In this document: positions 21,189 through 32,436 of the stretch, one piece after another | Layout: every line of letters begins with the position of its first letter | Numbering within the stretch: the first letter of the stretch is position 1 | NCBI GenBank assembly: GCA_024752435.1 | Contig: CP103033.1 | Coordinates: 372,001-436,000, forward strand | DNA: 64,000 nucleotides | Direction: 5' to 3' | Source of the DNA: Allantophomopsis cytisporea | Lineage: Eukaryota > Ascomycota > Leotiomycetes > Phacidiales > Phacidiaceae | Position numbers and translations under genes: made by a program | Notes under the pieces: generated by a model | Databases searched by the model: none | What the model saw: only the letters and a program-made list of their open reading frames with translations | What the model was told of the DNA's origin: nothing

Positions 21189-23466
21189 TCATGAGTTGCC
21201 AACTTTCGACCCGTCTACAAATTCCCAAACTACCACGTCTCCAGTTCGTCTTGAATCATCATGGAAATGACTATTGAACCCTCTCCAGTTCTCCTTTATG
21301 ATCCAACCAGGCATGGCTTCCTGGTAATATTCTTTTAGGACTGCCTCGATTCCCTGGAAGCCTACCATAAATCTTGGCCATGGCCTCTCACGTGTATTGA
21401 TTTCCTCCCTAAGAAATTTCATTGGGTTATCATAAAACATGTCTGCCTCATCTCTATATGCTTGACGTTCAGGTATACCAGCAGGAATACCTAATGGTGG
21501 CTCACAACTCAATGCCCACGCATTCAAAGTTGGATGAGCGAGCTGAGAGCGCCAGGGTGTTGAGTGGCAGGGCATTAAAAAGCCAGCAAATGTTTCGTTT
21601 GAGTCTTCGATAGGTTCGTTGCTCAGAATGATCTCTGGATGTGTCGAATTGAGAGTAGATCGAAGGACTCCCTGAGGTGTCATATGAATCCTTTCATACT
21701 CACTCCTTAGGTGTTTAACAACAGAAATAACCCCCCTCTGGTGAAACTGAGTAGTGTAGATTGCAATGGATATGTTTATGAGCACAACTGTTGTGGTAAG
21801 AAGTGCTTTGGGATTTAGGGTGATATCTGGACGCTGAATTACATCGAGATATGTGGGTGATCGATTAGTGGTTCTTGTGTTGCTAGAATCTGTAGCCTTT
21901 TGGTTTGCAGTTTCGTCTTCTGTGGCGAAGAATGCAGCAATGTGCGGGGCTGTAAGAATGTGTAATATAGGAAGAAGTGGGTAAATGAATCGAACCTCTT
22001 TGTGGGCGACCAAAGAGAGCACAGTGATCATAGTAATGATGGCGAAAGCCAACTGAAACCGAATGCTGGATATTTTCGGTGCAAGAGGCGCGGCAGGAAC
22101 CAGAGTTGTTGATGTATATAGCCCATAGAGTGTGAATGGTAAATAGGTTGTCGTGAGCAACGGTAACCCTTGAGTGAGATAATAATGCCAGTCATTGATT
22201 CCATAGAAGATGGCAAGAGACTGTGTGATGTTGAAGTTCAGCCACTGGTATGGAGGAAATGTCCAGGTACCATAATATAAGCGATCAGAAACAGCAGATA
22301 TTGATAATACTGCGGATCTGTATTCGGTTAGTGCGATACACATAATAATGAGGAATAACATATACCCGCAGATGATAGTCTCTATGAAAAAAATAACCAC
22401 ATCTCCTCGACCGGCACCACTTTTCTTCGGCATGCCATCCGGCGAGGCAAATTGGAAAAGTGTGAACAATGAAAGTGAGACCCAAACCAGTAAATTTGTT
22501 GGCCGAAGGACACATGCAAATCCTGCCAGTACGAGGCTCATCCTAAGACTATGCATGGTAAGCAACAATCAGATGAGTTGGATCAAAAAGAACATACTGT
22601 TTAAGGCTTTTCGAGGTTCGGAATCCGACAGTATTGAACGAGCTTCGAAGGAATCCATATGGCAATGCTGCCTTTTCCGCTGCTTTCCCTTTTAGAGGGC
22701 TTCCGAGTGATCCAGTGCTGAACTCCCATGGCCAGAAGCTCAGTGCTGCAATGGTTAAGGTAGTCTCAAGACCATTTGAGAAAGTTCGTGTGGAGCAGAA
22801 CCATTGCCAGGGGCTTAGGACGGATAACAAGAGCTACATATTATCAACATGTGAAGGTCTCAGGAACATTTTGAAATACTCGCCGTTATCCAAGCACTTT
22901 GACTCCCTAGCCCATAAATTTGTTCCGCAAACTTCCAGGTGTAAAAATCTCCAAACGCAGCTATGAATCCTTGTACAATTCTTGGTAAGGCGCTCAATAT
23001 AAAGGCTCTGAATTGGGGGTAGAATTGAAGATATTCCATGGGCTTGTCAAAGAGGAGATAAACAGGGGCAAACACCATTGGATGTAATGAGGAGCGTAAT
23101 TGATATTCCCACTCCTAAACAGGTCAATAGAGGATTTCAAGTACTATTGCTTGGATGACATACCCACGTGATCCACGCACCGCTCCCTGCGCCGAAAGCA
23201 AGTCTCCATGCGGGCTCCAACACCTGAAAATATTCATCTGGTTGGAAGAAAGTGGCCACAGCAATAGCATTGATAAAACGGAGGGTAAGTAATAAGACCC
23301 AGATATCCTTGGATGTGGCTTCGTTGACGAGCTGGTGAAGATTGTTTTCAGGCATCGGTGGCATTGATGGCATTGGTGGTGATATGAATCTGGCAGCTGT
23401 CCTTGGTGATGATGCAGCACTTCTGGACTGACCAGACTTGGGGGTTTGGAGGTCGTCCTCCATCAT
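21189..23466 (-). CDS. gpi10: GPI mannosyltransferase 3 (Gpi10/PIG-B, GT22)
   Basis: Multi-pass ER enzyme that adds the third mannose to the GPI anchor core from dolichol-phosphate-mannose. Five exons on the minus strand: 23466-23164, 23114-22884, 22833-22598, 22548-22366 and 22317-21189; 693 aa. Introns are 48-50 bp. The first luminal loop carries FQPDEYFQ (residues 74-81), the GT22 catalytic-loop motif; QIYGLGSQSAW, WFCSTRTFSNGLETTLT, ACVLRPTNLLVW, YYGTWTFPPYQWLNFN, GINDWHYYLTQGLPLL and AHKEVRFIYPLLPIL are family hallmarks. Intron 2 uses a GC-AG pair (ACG then GCGAGT). Intron 4 (22365-22318) is exactly 48 bp without a stop, so retention would silently add 16 residues (YMLFLIIMCIALTEYR); the CACTAAC branch and the smooth family alignment across ICG-SAVLS show it is spliced. 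Two adjacent ATGs begin the gene; either could serve. Confidence 0.93.
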
Positions 23467-25160
23467 TGCCTATGAGTCTCGAGACATAAAATAATCAGTG
23501 ACAGAAGATGTGCTCTTATAAATTTTCAGTGGGCTAGAGTTGGCCAGGCAGAGCAAAGTGTCGGTCTTTCTTTACCTCTCTCTATTGTTCACACCTCGCA
23601 CGTGGGCAGATCTGTCAGTGTACTTGCTTTTAGTGGGTTGATTTGTGTGCCTTTAAAACCTGAGTAAGTGCCTTGAATTTATTCACGTGATTGCTTACTT
23701 TTGTTAGCAATCTGCGTGCCTTGCCCCTAAATAACAGGAGTGAATAAGGTAAGTAGGTAAGTATGTACCTATGTAGGTAGATAGTATGTTTAGTCTCAGC
23801 AATTATTGTTATACTCATTTTGAGTATACACACATAGAAGTACATATAATGGTACTCCTGAATCGTGTAATAAATACTCTGGAATTTATGTACGTCGAAA
23901 TGCGATGTACTTATACCCTTTGGCGGTAGAGCAAAGTGCGAGCTGGGATTCTTATCAATATTCCAGGTCTCTTGGATTGGATTAGTTACGGTGTGATGGA
24001 CGTTTTCATCGAACGCATATGTCGTGCAGACGGTGTACGTATCGTTTTTTGTTTTGTTTTGAGAACATACATACATATTTACGTTACAATGCAGCCCACA
24101 CCCTGTTGGCATTGTAGAAAGAGAGTCTATTCTCAAAAGCTTACGTAGGATCCGTTGAGTCCTTGAACCCCTATCCATGCTGTGCATCCTCAATCCTATG
24201 GCACTTCAGTACATCATCAGCCTCATGCGTCTTACGCAGTATGTTGTGTACGCCTTTATTCTAGATATCTATATATTGTTGTAATCACTTCACGATATCA
24301 AGTGCAGGACTCGGAATTCTATCACTTAGTGCGTACAGGTATGTACATTATCAATACATAGGTAAGTGATCAGGTCAGTAGTAGTGCCTAGGTACCTTAG
24401 TTGACGAAGAAGAGAAGGGGAAAGAGTTCGCGGGGTTAACGGACTTTTCCTTAGAGTGCCCCCGACACTCCGACGAGAACGACCCCCGCGACCATTGACT
24501 TGGCTTGGTCTGACAAACCAGCAAGGAATGGGAACGAAGTAAAGAAACAAGCATACGCCACCTTATCTGCCTCCTCGGTTATTCAACGCCCAGCGAGAGC
24601 ATCTACTACTTCTAAGTCTTGAGGAAAGTCTGACAGGGAACAGGGAACGATTGGAGAGCTATCCTATTATAGAAGGTACAAATAGAAGAAAATGAATGGG
24701 AAATGGAAATGATAACGTCGGCCTTTTGAGTGAGTACCTATGAATGAGAGGTGGATGAAAGGTGGATGAAAGGTGGATGAATTTGTGCTTTGATTTTCTC
24801 TGATTCTCATCATTCACGCACCAATCGGGCTCTTTTTAATTCCCTGGCCGTCCGACGGGGAGCCTTTCACCGCGACTCCGCTGTGTGTAGTGATACAGTA
24901 GCGACCGATAACATAGACCATGCCTTTCAACAAATGCACTACGGAGTAGCAGCCTACCTTACTTTATGGAGTACATTTGATTTCAAAGACCCTGCTAATA
25001 TAGACCGTATGATGATGTCTACCTTTTTATCAGTACCTTCCTCCCACTTCCACCATCTCTCTGTGCTCGCCTTGTTGAAACTTCGAAGCCCCTCGCCTTC
25101 TTCGTTGCCCATGGATTCTCATCAGTAGTGAATGAACCAGGAAGAATAAACACAAACAAA
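23467..25160. other. Divergent promoter region of GPI10 and ABC transporter
   Basis: 1.7 kb between divergent genes. It contains an 11-bp tandem repeat (GGTGGATGAAA, about three units, 24749-24780) roughly 400 bp upstream of the transporter ATG, a TAGGTA/TACCTA-rich stretch near 23750-23790 and a single TACGGAGTA-type word near 24940. A 187-codon open frame at 23630-24193 (minus) has biased Tyr/His/Thr content and no domain, and is not called. Confidence 0.45.
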
Positions 25161-28100
25161 ATGGTTGAATCTGGCGAAGAAAAGGACTTCAAGAATCCTG
25201 ATCCAGTTGGTGCTGCCGCAACCACGAACTCCCCCGAACCACTTGCCTCAGAGGAAGACAAGGATTATATCGAGAAGGTTGAGAAGGAATCACCACACCA
25301 AGATTCAGCTTTCTCATCGATACAAAAAGAGAAGCGACCCTCATTGGAACAGGCAAAGAGTCATGCGACAACCATCAGCGCTGCTTCTGAAGTTTCCAAG
25401 CCTCATATACGGAAACCATGGTACAAAACGCCAAATCCTCTAAGGTGGAGCGCGCCACCTGCTTCGAAAGAAGAGAGGACAATCTCACCAGAATATATTG
25501 CTGGCTTTTGGAGTCTCTTGACATTTCAATGGGTGGCACCAATCATGTCTGCGGGATACAAACGCCCTTTGGAGCACAATGATATCTGGCTGGTAAATCC
25601 AAATCGAACGGCTGAAGTCATGACCACCAAGCTTTGGTTATCTTTCAGAAAACGCGTGGCACGTGGCGACAAATATCCATTATTGTGGGCAATACACGAG
25701 ACCTATAAGAAGGAATTCTGGATTGGCGGCTTCTGTCAATTTTTTGCGAATATCTTTCAAGTCATGTCGCCATTCACTCTTCGATATCTGATCGCGTTCG
25801 CTACCTCGGCTTACTATGCTCGTGAAAAGGGTGAGGCTGCACCAGCCATTGGCAAAGGAATTGGGCTAGTACTTGGAATTACGGCTATGCAGATATTGCA
25901 AAGTTTGGGCACGAACCACTTCATTTACAGAGGGATGATGGTCGGTGGGCAGACTCGAGCCGTCCTTATCTCGGTCATCTTTGAGAAGTCTATGAGGATC
26001 AGCGGCCGTGCCAAAGCAGGAGGGAAAGTAATAGAAGATGCCTCCAAGCCATCTACGTCTCCCGAGGATACCAAGAGTGAGCAGAAGCCGACCAAAGTAT
26101 CAAGATTCCCAAAGGGAAAGAAAACGAATAGTCCTGAAAAGCCATCGGTTGCTGGTGTTGCCGGCGATGGGACTGGGTGGGGAAATGGAAGAGTGGTCAA
26201 TCTGATGTCTGTTGACACATATCGCGTCGATCAAGCATCTGGTCTCTTTCATATGATCTGGACTGCACCCATCGCATGTATCATCACTCTTATAGTGCTC
26301 TTGATCAATCTAAAAGAGAGTGCCTTGTCCGGCTTTGCACTACTTGTCATTGGTATTCCTGCACTTACCAAGGCGGTCAAAATATTGTTCGTTAGACGTC
26401 GGGCTATCAATAAAATCACAGATCAGCGTGTGGGTTTAACGCAGGAGATCCTCCAAGCCGTTAGATTCGTCAAATACTTTGGCTGGGAGACTGCGTTCCT
26501 CCAGAGACTCAACGTCATTCGCAATAAGGAAATTCGTGCCATCCAGGTTCTCTTGGCAATTCGAAATGGAATCAATGCAGTATCGATGTCACTGCCTATC
26601 TTCGCATCTATGCTCGCCTTCATCACTTACTCTCGCACTGGAAACCATACTTTAGTCCCAGCAAACGTATTTTCCTCACTTGCGCTGTTCAACTCCCTTC
26701 GTATGCCACTTAATCTGTTGCCACTGGTTATCGGACAGGTTGTCGACGCCTGGTCTTCTATCAATCGCATTCAAGATTATCTCTTGTGCGAAGATCAGGA
26801 AGATGAGGCAGTATGGAAGCCGGATAGCGAACATGCTGTTGAGATGGTAAGTGCGAATTTCACCTGGGAGCGCACGGTGACGCAGGAGTCTGAGGGGGAG
26901 AAGAGCAAGGGGAAGGGCAAATTGAAGGATAAGAGGGAGGGGAGTGGCACCAAGGCGGCAGGATCAGCTGCTTCCCCAGAAAAGTCTGCACAGCCTGAAG
27001 TTGCAGGTCAAAGTCACAACAATAGTACTTATGGAGAAGATGACAAGGGTCCTGTAGCCTCAAAGACTTCTGCTGGCCTGCAGAGTGACTCAGTGTCAAT
27101 CGGATCATCATTACCGAACGATGGGGATGAATCTGGAGAACAAACACCCGATAGTGCCAGCACACTTGTAGAGGACAGAGCGCCCTTCAAACTTCAAGAT
27201 CTCAATATCAACATCGGACGAAATGAGCTTGTCGCCGTTATTGGTGGTGTGGGCTCTGGAAAGAGTTCACTTTTGGCTGCCCTAGCAGGTGATATGAGAA
27301 GAACTAGTGGTGAAGTTGTCCTAGGTGCAAACAGGGCTTTCTGTCCCCAGTATGCCTGGATTCAGAATGCCACTGTCAGGGACAACATTCTCTTTGGCAA
27401 GGACATGGACCAAGAATGGTACAAAAAAGTAATCGATGCATGTGCACTAGGACCGGATTTTGAAATGCTGCCGAACGGCGATCTTACAGAAATCGGTGAA
27501 CGAGGTATCACAGTGTCTGGAGGCCAAAAGCAACGTCTTAATATAGCTAGAGCAATCTACTTTGATGCTGACATCATTCTTATGGATGATCCTCTGAGTG
27601 CTGTTGACGCCCACGTTGGACGTCATATTTTCGATAACGCCATAACCGGACTCCTTAAGGACAAGTGCCGGGTCTTGGCTACTCATCAGCTTTGGGTACT
27701 GAACCGTTGCGACAGAATCATTTGGATGGAAGAAGGCAAAATCCAAGCTGTGGGTACTTACGATAATCTTATGGCTAATAATGCTGGATTTCAGCAAATG
27801 TTGGCTACAACGGCTGTCGCTGAGGAACACGAAGAGGAGGCCCATGTTAATGATGACGAAATAGAGGAGGAGAAGAAGGATGTCAAGAAACAAAAGAAAT
27901 CAGGTGCTATGTTGATGCAGGCCGAGGAACGTGCCGTCAATAGTGTTCCTTGGTCTACATACACAGCCTACATACGAGCCTCTGGAAGCATTTTGAATGC
28001 TCCTATTGTCTTAACCCTATTGCTGTTGTCCCAGGGTGCGAATATCACTACAAGTCTCTGGCTTTCCTATTGGACTAGTGACAAATTTGGATATAGTGAT

Positions 28101-29702
28101 GGCACGTACATTGGGGTATACGCAGGTTTGGGAGCGACTCAAGCACTACTCATGTTTGGCTTCTCTCTTGCTCTCAGTATTTTCGGCACCACTGCGAGTA
28201 AGACGATGCTTAATCGTGCAATCACCCGAGTCTTGCGTGCACCCATGTCATTCTTTGATACTACGCCACTTGGTCGTATCACAAATCGCTTCTCGAGAGA
28301 TATCGACACGATGGACAACAATCTCACCGATGCCTTAAGGATGTACTTCCTGACTCTGGCCATGATCACATCAGTTTTCATCCTCATCATTGCATATTTT
28401 CACTACTTCGCTATTGCTCTTGGTCCGCTCTTCGTCCTCTTCTTGTTTTCTGCTGGGTACTACCGAGCCTCTGCTCGAGAAATGAAACGCTTTGAGGCTG
28501 TGTTCAGATCGTCCGTCTTTGCAAAATTCAGCGAAGCTCTTTCGGGGACTCCTTGTATAAGGGCTTATGGCTTGCAAGATCGCTTCGTCACCGATATCCG
28601 TAGTTCCATTGATGAGATGAATAGTGCTTATTATCTCACGTTTGCAAACCAGCGATGGTTGTCCGTGAGACTGGACACCATTGGGAACTTGTTGGTCTTC
28701 ACCACTGGAATTCTCGTTGTGACATCACGATTCGATGTTGGTCCTTCGACTGCAGGCCTCGTCCTGAGTTATATCTTGTCAATTGTACAGATGCTACAAT
28801 TCACCGTTCGACAACTAGCCGAGGTAGAAAACGGTATGAATTCTACAGAGCGTCTTCACTACTATGGTGAAGAACTCGAGGAGGAAGCACCTTTGCATAC
28901 TATTGAAGTCAGACCAACATGGCCAGAAAACGGTGAGATCGTTTTCAACAATGTTGAAATGCGTTACCGAGACAATCTGCCACTTGTTTTGCAGGGCCTT
29001 ACCATGCATGTTCAGGGTGGTGAGCGTATTGGTGTTGTTGGACGTACAGGCGCTGGCAAGTCGAGTATAATGTCAACTCTGTTTAGATTGATTGAACTGT
29101 CAGGCGGGTCCATTACTATCGATGGCGTGGACATTAGCAAGATCGGGCTCCAAGACCTACGCTCTCGGTTAGCAATTATTCCGCAAGATCCAACACTCTT
29201 CAAGGGTACCATCAGAAGCAACCTTGATCCGTTCAATGAGCATACCGACTTGGAGCTCTGGTCGGCCCTTCGTCAATCAGATCTGATCACTGCTGATGCC
29301 AGCTTGGATGACAAGTCTCCAGGCAGGATTCATCTCGATGGTATTGTTGAAGACGAGGGTCTCAACTTTTCTCTTGGCCAGCGACAACTTATGGCATTAG
29401 CCAGAGCACTCGTCCGTGGCTCCCAGATCATTGTTTGTGATGAAGCTACCTCTTCAGTCGACATGGAAACCGACGAAAAAATCCAGGCTACCATTGCTAC
29501 AGGCTTTAAAGGCAAGACCTTGTTATGCATTGCTCACCGATTGCGAACTATCATCAATTACGACCGAATATGTGTGATGGACCAAGGAAAGATTGCCGAA
29601 TTAGATTCACCAATCAAGTTGTATGAGCAGGGTGGAATTTTCAGAGGCATGTGTGACCGAAGTGGCATACGAAAAGAGGACTTTACAACAGGAACTTCCT
29701 AA
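25161..29702 (+). CDS. Full-length ABCC (MRP/Yor1-like) multidrug transporter
   Basis: Plasma- or vacuolar-membrane ABC exporter of subfamily C, 1,513 aa, encoded without introns. Domain order: N-terminal Ser/Glu-rich region with no TMD0; TMD1 (about 120-550; FWSLLTFQWVAPIMSAGYKR and FTLRYLIAF); Ser/Lys-rich linker (about 570-675); NBD1 with Walker A GGVGSGKSS (about 694), signature VSGGQKQR (about 785) and Walker B IILMDDPLSAVD (about 805); TMD2 (about 940-1240); NBD2 with Walker A GRTGAGKSS (about 1294), signature FSLGQRQL (about 1403) and Walker B IIVCDEATSSVD (about 1423), then the AHRLRTI H-loop. NBD1 has Asp where the catalytic Glu sits in NBD2, the usual ABCC asymmetry, so NBD2 should be the hydrolytic site. 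Length and missing TMD0 match Yor1-type pumps (organic anions, oligomycin). The ATG at 25161 (AACAAAATGG) is the first in frame. Substrate unknown. Confidence 0.93.
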   Translation: MVESGEEKDFKNPDPVGAAATTNSPEPLASEEDKDYIEKVEKESPHQDSAFSSIQKEKRPSLEQAKSHATTISAASEVSKPHIRKPWYKTPNPLRWSAPPASKEERTISPEYIAGFWSLLTFQWVAPIMSAGYKRPLEHNDIWLVNPNRTAEVMTTKLWLSFRKRVARGDKYPLLWAIHETYKKEFWIGGFCQFFANIFQVMSPFTLRYLIAFATSAYYAREKGEAAPAIGKGIGLVLGITAMQILQSLGTNHFIYRGMMVGGQTRAVLISVIFEKSMRISGRAKAGGKVIEDASKPSTSPEDTKSEQKPTKVSRFPKGKKTNSPEKPSVAGVAGDGTGWGNGRVVNLMSVDTYRVDQASGLFHMIWTAPIACIITLIVLLINLKESALSGFALLVIGIPALTKAVKILFVRRRAINKITDQRVGLTQEILQAVRFVKYFGWETAFLQRLNVIRNKEIRAIQVLLAIRNGINAVSMSLPIFASMLAFITYSRTGNHTLVPANVFSSLALFNSLRMPLNLLPLVIGQVVDAWSSINRIQDYLLCEDQEDEAVWKPDSEHAVEMVSANFTWERTVTQESEGEKSKGKGKLKDKREGSGTKAAGSAASPEKSAQPEVAGQSHNNSTYGEDDKGPVASKTSAGLQSDSVSIGSSLPNDGDESGEQTPDSASTLVEDRAPFKLQDLNINIGRNELVAVIGGVGSGKSSLLAALAGDMRRTSGEVVLGANRAFCPQYAWIQNATVRDNILFGKDMDQEWYKKVIDACALGPDFEMLPNGDLTEIGERGITVSGGQKQRLNIARAIYFDADIILMDDPLSAVDAHVGRHIFDNAITGLLKDKCRVLATHQLWVLNRCDRIIWMEEGKIQAVGTYDNLMANNAGFQQMLATTAVAEEHEEEAHVNDDEIEEEKKDVKKQKKSGAMLMQAEERAVNSVPWSTYTAYIRASGSILNAPIVLTLLLLSQGANITTSLWLSYWTSDKFGYSDGTYIGVYAGLGATQALLMFGFSLALSIFGTTASKTMLNRAITRVLRAPMSFFDTTPLGRITNRFSRDIDTMDNNLTDALRMYFLTLAMITSVFILIIAYFHYFAIALGPLFVLFLFSAGYYRASAREMKRFEAVFRSSVFAKFSEALSGTPCIRAYGLQDRFVTDIRSSIDEMNSAYYLTFANQRWLSVRLDTIGNLLVFTTGILVVTSRFDVGPSTAGLVLSYILSIVQMLQFTVRQLAEVENGMNSTERLHYYGEELEEEAPLHTIEVRPTWPENGEIVFNNVEMRYRDNLPLVLQGLTMHVQGGERIGVVGRTGAGKSSIMSTLFRLIELSGGSITIDGVDISKIGLQDLRSRLAIIPQDPTLFKGTIRSNLDPFNEHTDLELWSALRQSDLITADASLDDKSPGRIHLDGIVEDEGLNFSLGQRQLMALARALVRGSQIIVCDEATSSVDMETDEKIQATIATGFKGKTLLCIAHRLRTIINYDRICVMDQGKIAELDSPIKLYEQGGIFRGMCDRSGIRKEDFTTGTS

Positions 29703-32436
29703 GACTTTTCTGGCTTTAATAGCTCCCCAAAATGTTGTATTTAAAAGCTCTACATTGCAAGGTGTTATAGGTTCAAACCAAGGCGATAGAATCTACCAAT
29801 GATATACGTGCAATATCTTGCAGTGCACTTCATGTTTGATCATCATTAGCGTCCTCGACACTATCTGTGCCGAGCTGCTGACTGAGCTGTGAGAGTTGAA
29901 TAAGTTATTGAGATGTTGTTGCTTATACTAGTTTACAATATCCAGAACGTAGCTAAGCACTTGACCTTTCAGACTTCTGAACGCAAAGGAGAAGAGCTAA
30001 GGTATGTAAGGTCCTGCCGTTTCATTGAAAGGTCCATAACTTAATAGTTATCCAGGCCCTTCTAACTACCAGCCATCTCCATCCCCTGTAGCTGTAAGAG
30101 GAACAGGGTGCTAGGCACTACAAACATTTTGGAAGATGTCATCCCCCAAAGAAGATCAACACTTCCCATTCCCATACTGCGTAGACTCCTTTCCTAAACT
30201 AACATTCCTCACAGGAACTCTCGTAATTATCAACACCCAAGAACTCAAAGTATCCTAGCACAGGCCTAAATATCTCAAAGTTTTTCACTGTTACTGTGGT
30301 CTAGTGGATGTTTGCGAATACTCCATATCTATCAGTCTCCAGAGACCGTACAAGATGAGCGGCATCGCCCAATGGCAATTCCAAATGAAAGGCTTCGTAC
30401 TGCGCTCTTGACTCACAATATAGATACGGGTGTTAGAGACTCATGATCCTTCAGAGCAAAACCTGAGCTAATGAGGTGCAATTTGTGACCATCTAGCTCG
30501 TGCGGCTGACCAATCCGCGCAGGCACTTTTGGCTTTTTGAAGAGCCAGTGAGATCTGGGGCAAAGATCGTAATACTTGTGAGTATCGTTGCTTGCTGTAT
30601 CTGCTCACTTATTTTGAGACAACTGTCAGCTATAAGATAGTGAAATCATATCAAGACGGCTTGTTCCAACTTAGCCATCTCTAGATGCTCCAGTTAATCT
30701 AGAACAAGTTAGGATCAAAAGCTGATACTTTCTTCAGCACAGTCATAAAATTAATGATGACCTATAATAAGCTTTTATCATGCCAGACTCTCATTGCGCC
30801 GAGCCTATCATAGCAAGGGAGTGGAAAGTTTCACTTAGATATCCTGGAACATGGAAGCACCTGCCTTACTGCTCAGCTTTGTAAACAGGATTTGCGTATT
30901 TGGTGTCACGTTCTATCTCATCATTCTAAATATCGTTTATGTAGTTATGTTCTTATAGTAGAGACAGGGTAATAAGGAATGGAAGACTCAGAGTCAGTCT
31001 CCTTATTTCATTCATTTTATCGTCTATCCTATACTATGCATTAAAGAAAAGAAGGATCTCTACTCTTTTGTCACCAATATAATTGAAATTTATCTAAGTT
31101 ATGTATATAGGACATTTGTACGAAATCTAAGCCAATAGGACCCAGCGTGCATAGATGTATCTTCTTAATATAACCCTGATTTCCTCCCACCACTATTAAT
31201 ATCTAACCGAGTATGCATACATTTTTGAATATAGTGGGGTGCCCTTAGAGAGGCGCATAGGGGACCAATACATGTTGCTGATTTCAATGTTATCTTACAG
31301 CCAACACCAGTCGCAAATAAGTGAAGCGAACACAGGAGGTGACAACACTCTCAAGGACAATTTGCTACGAGCTTAACGATAATCGGACAGAATGTCTTAA
31401 AAGAATATACGCAGGGTCTATAAACTATGGTACACTCTACATTGTGAACTTACTTTTACAATAATATCCATAGGCAGTTACAATTCTCTTTGGGATTTCA
31501 GTAAGTTTGTATATAGCGTTTCAAGAGAGTAACAATGAGTCTTATGAAGTTTCAAGAATTTTGAAGCTATTCTTCGTATAGAAATCAAATATTGAACCTT
31601 TTGTGCGTACCAACTTTCGTGTCACCGCGTGAGATATGATGCAGCCACCGGAATTGTATTCGTTATCATATTCGTTATCATAACAAGGGGTGCGAGTATG
31701 CACTTGAAGATCCTCGCTTATCTGGAACTTTTGAGACAGTACACGGTACGCAGTAGATATTGAGAACATGTAAGGGGCGGGTCATACACATGCCCTGAGC
31801 TCGTAAACATCGTAAACAGGGCAAACGCTCTCTTGTGCGCCTATTCGCACGCCACAGCTGGTGAGTATGAGATATTGCTCTGCAGCATAAGAGGAATTCT
31901 TGCATAGTATTTGTATTAGTATCATGAGTGATATTCGTAAAGCGTTCATCTTCCAAGTTTTCAAGATGAAGGGCCAGCAATTATCTAAGGCAGATTCTAC
32001 CCCCAAAAATCGCGCCGAGGTTGTAGGTTTTCTGTCCTTGACTTCGTCACATGCTTGAACGCTGATGATAAAGTACGATCTGCATTTCGAATAGCCTTAC
32101 TTGGCACGATCCTTGTGCTATGTGGCGTGCTTCAAGAATGATAAACCTTACTTCTATTTGGACTTCATTCCCCATGTAGCTGCTTTGTCTTCCCGTCTAC
32201 TGTTGCTATTGACCACATGCAGAAGTGAATCAAGCCTTTGATATCATGATACTCAAGGAGGGATACTCATTTCACTTTCATTCCTCTCCATGTCTATCCT
32301 CTATCCTGTGATCAACAGTCGTCACCATGAGCCCTCCCGTGCGAAAAACTCAACAAAATTGGGGCGCATCCCCTTTTACTCATCGTCCTGTACTTTGATT
32401 TTGGGACGGCTGTGCCATCCATTTTATTACAAAAAA
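29703..32436. other. Intergenic 2.7-kb region, no gene seen
   Basis: 3' flank of the ABC transporter, then about 2 kb of moderately AT-rich sequence with no domain-bearing frame. Open frames around 31542-32006 (minus) overlap each other and match nothing. 32250-32436 is the leader of the acyltransferase gene; the frame is open upstream to an ATG at 32290, discussed there. Confidence 0.4.

Noticed and set aside
23630..24193. 187-codon minus-strand open frame in the GPI10/ABC promoter region
   Set aside because: No start context, domain, splice-consistent extension or homologue I recognise; Tyr/His/Thr bias follows local composition.
32290..32436. Upstream in-frame ATG extending the acyltransferase by 49 residues
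   Set aside because: The stretch lacks protein character, and the ATG at 32437 has the better context (AAAAAAATGG).
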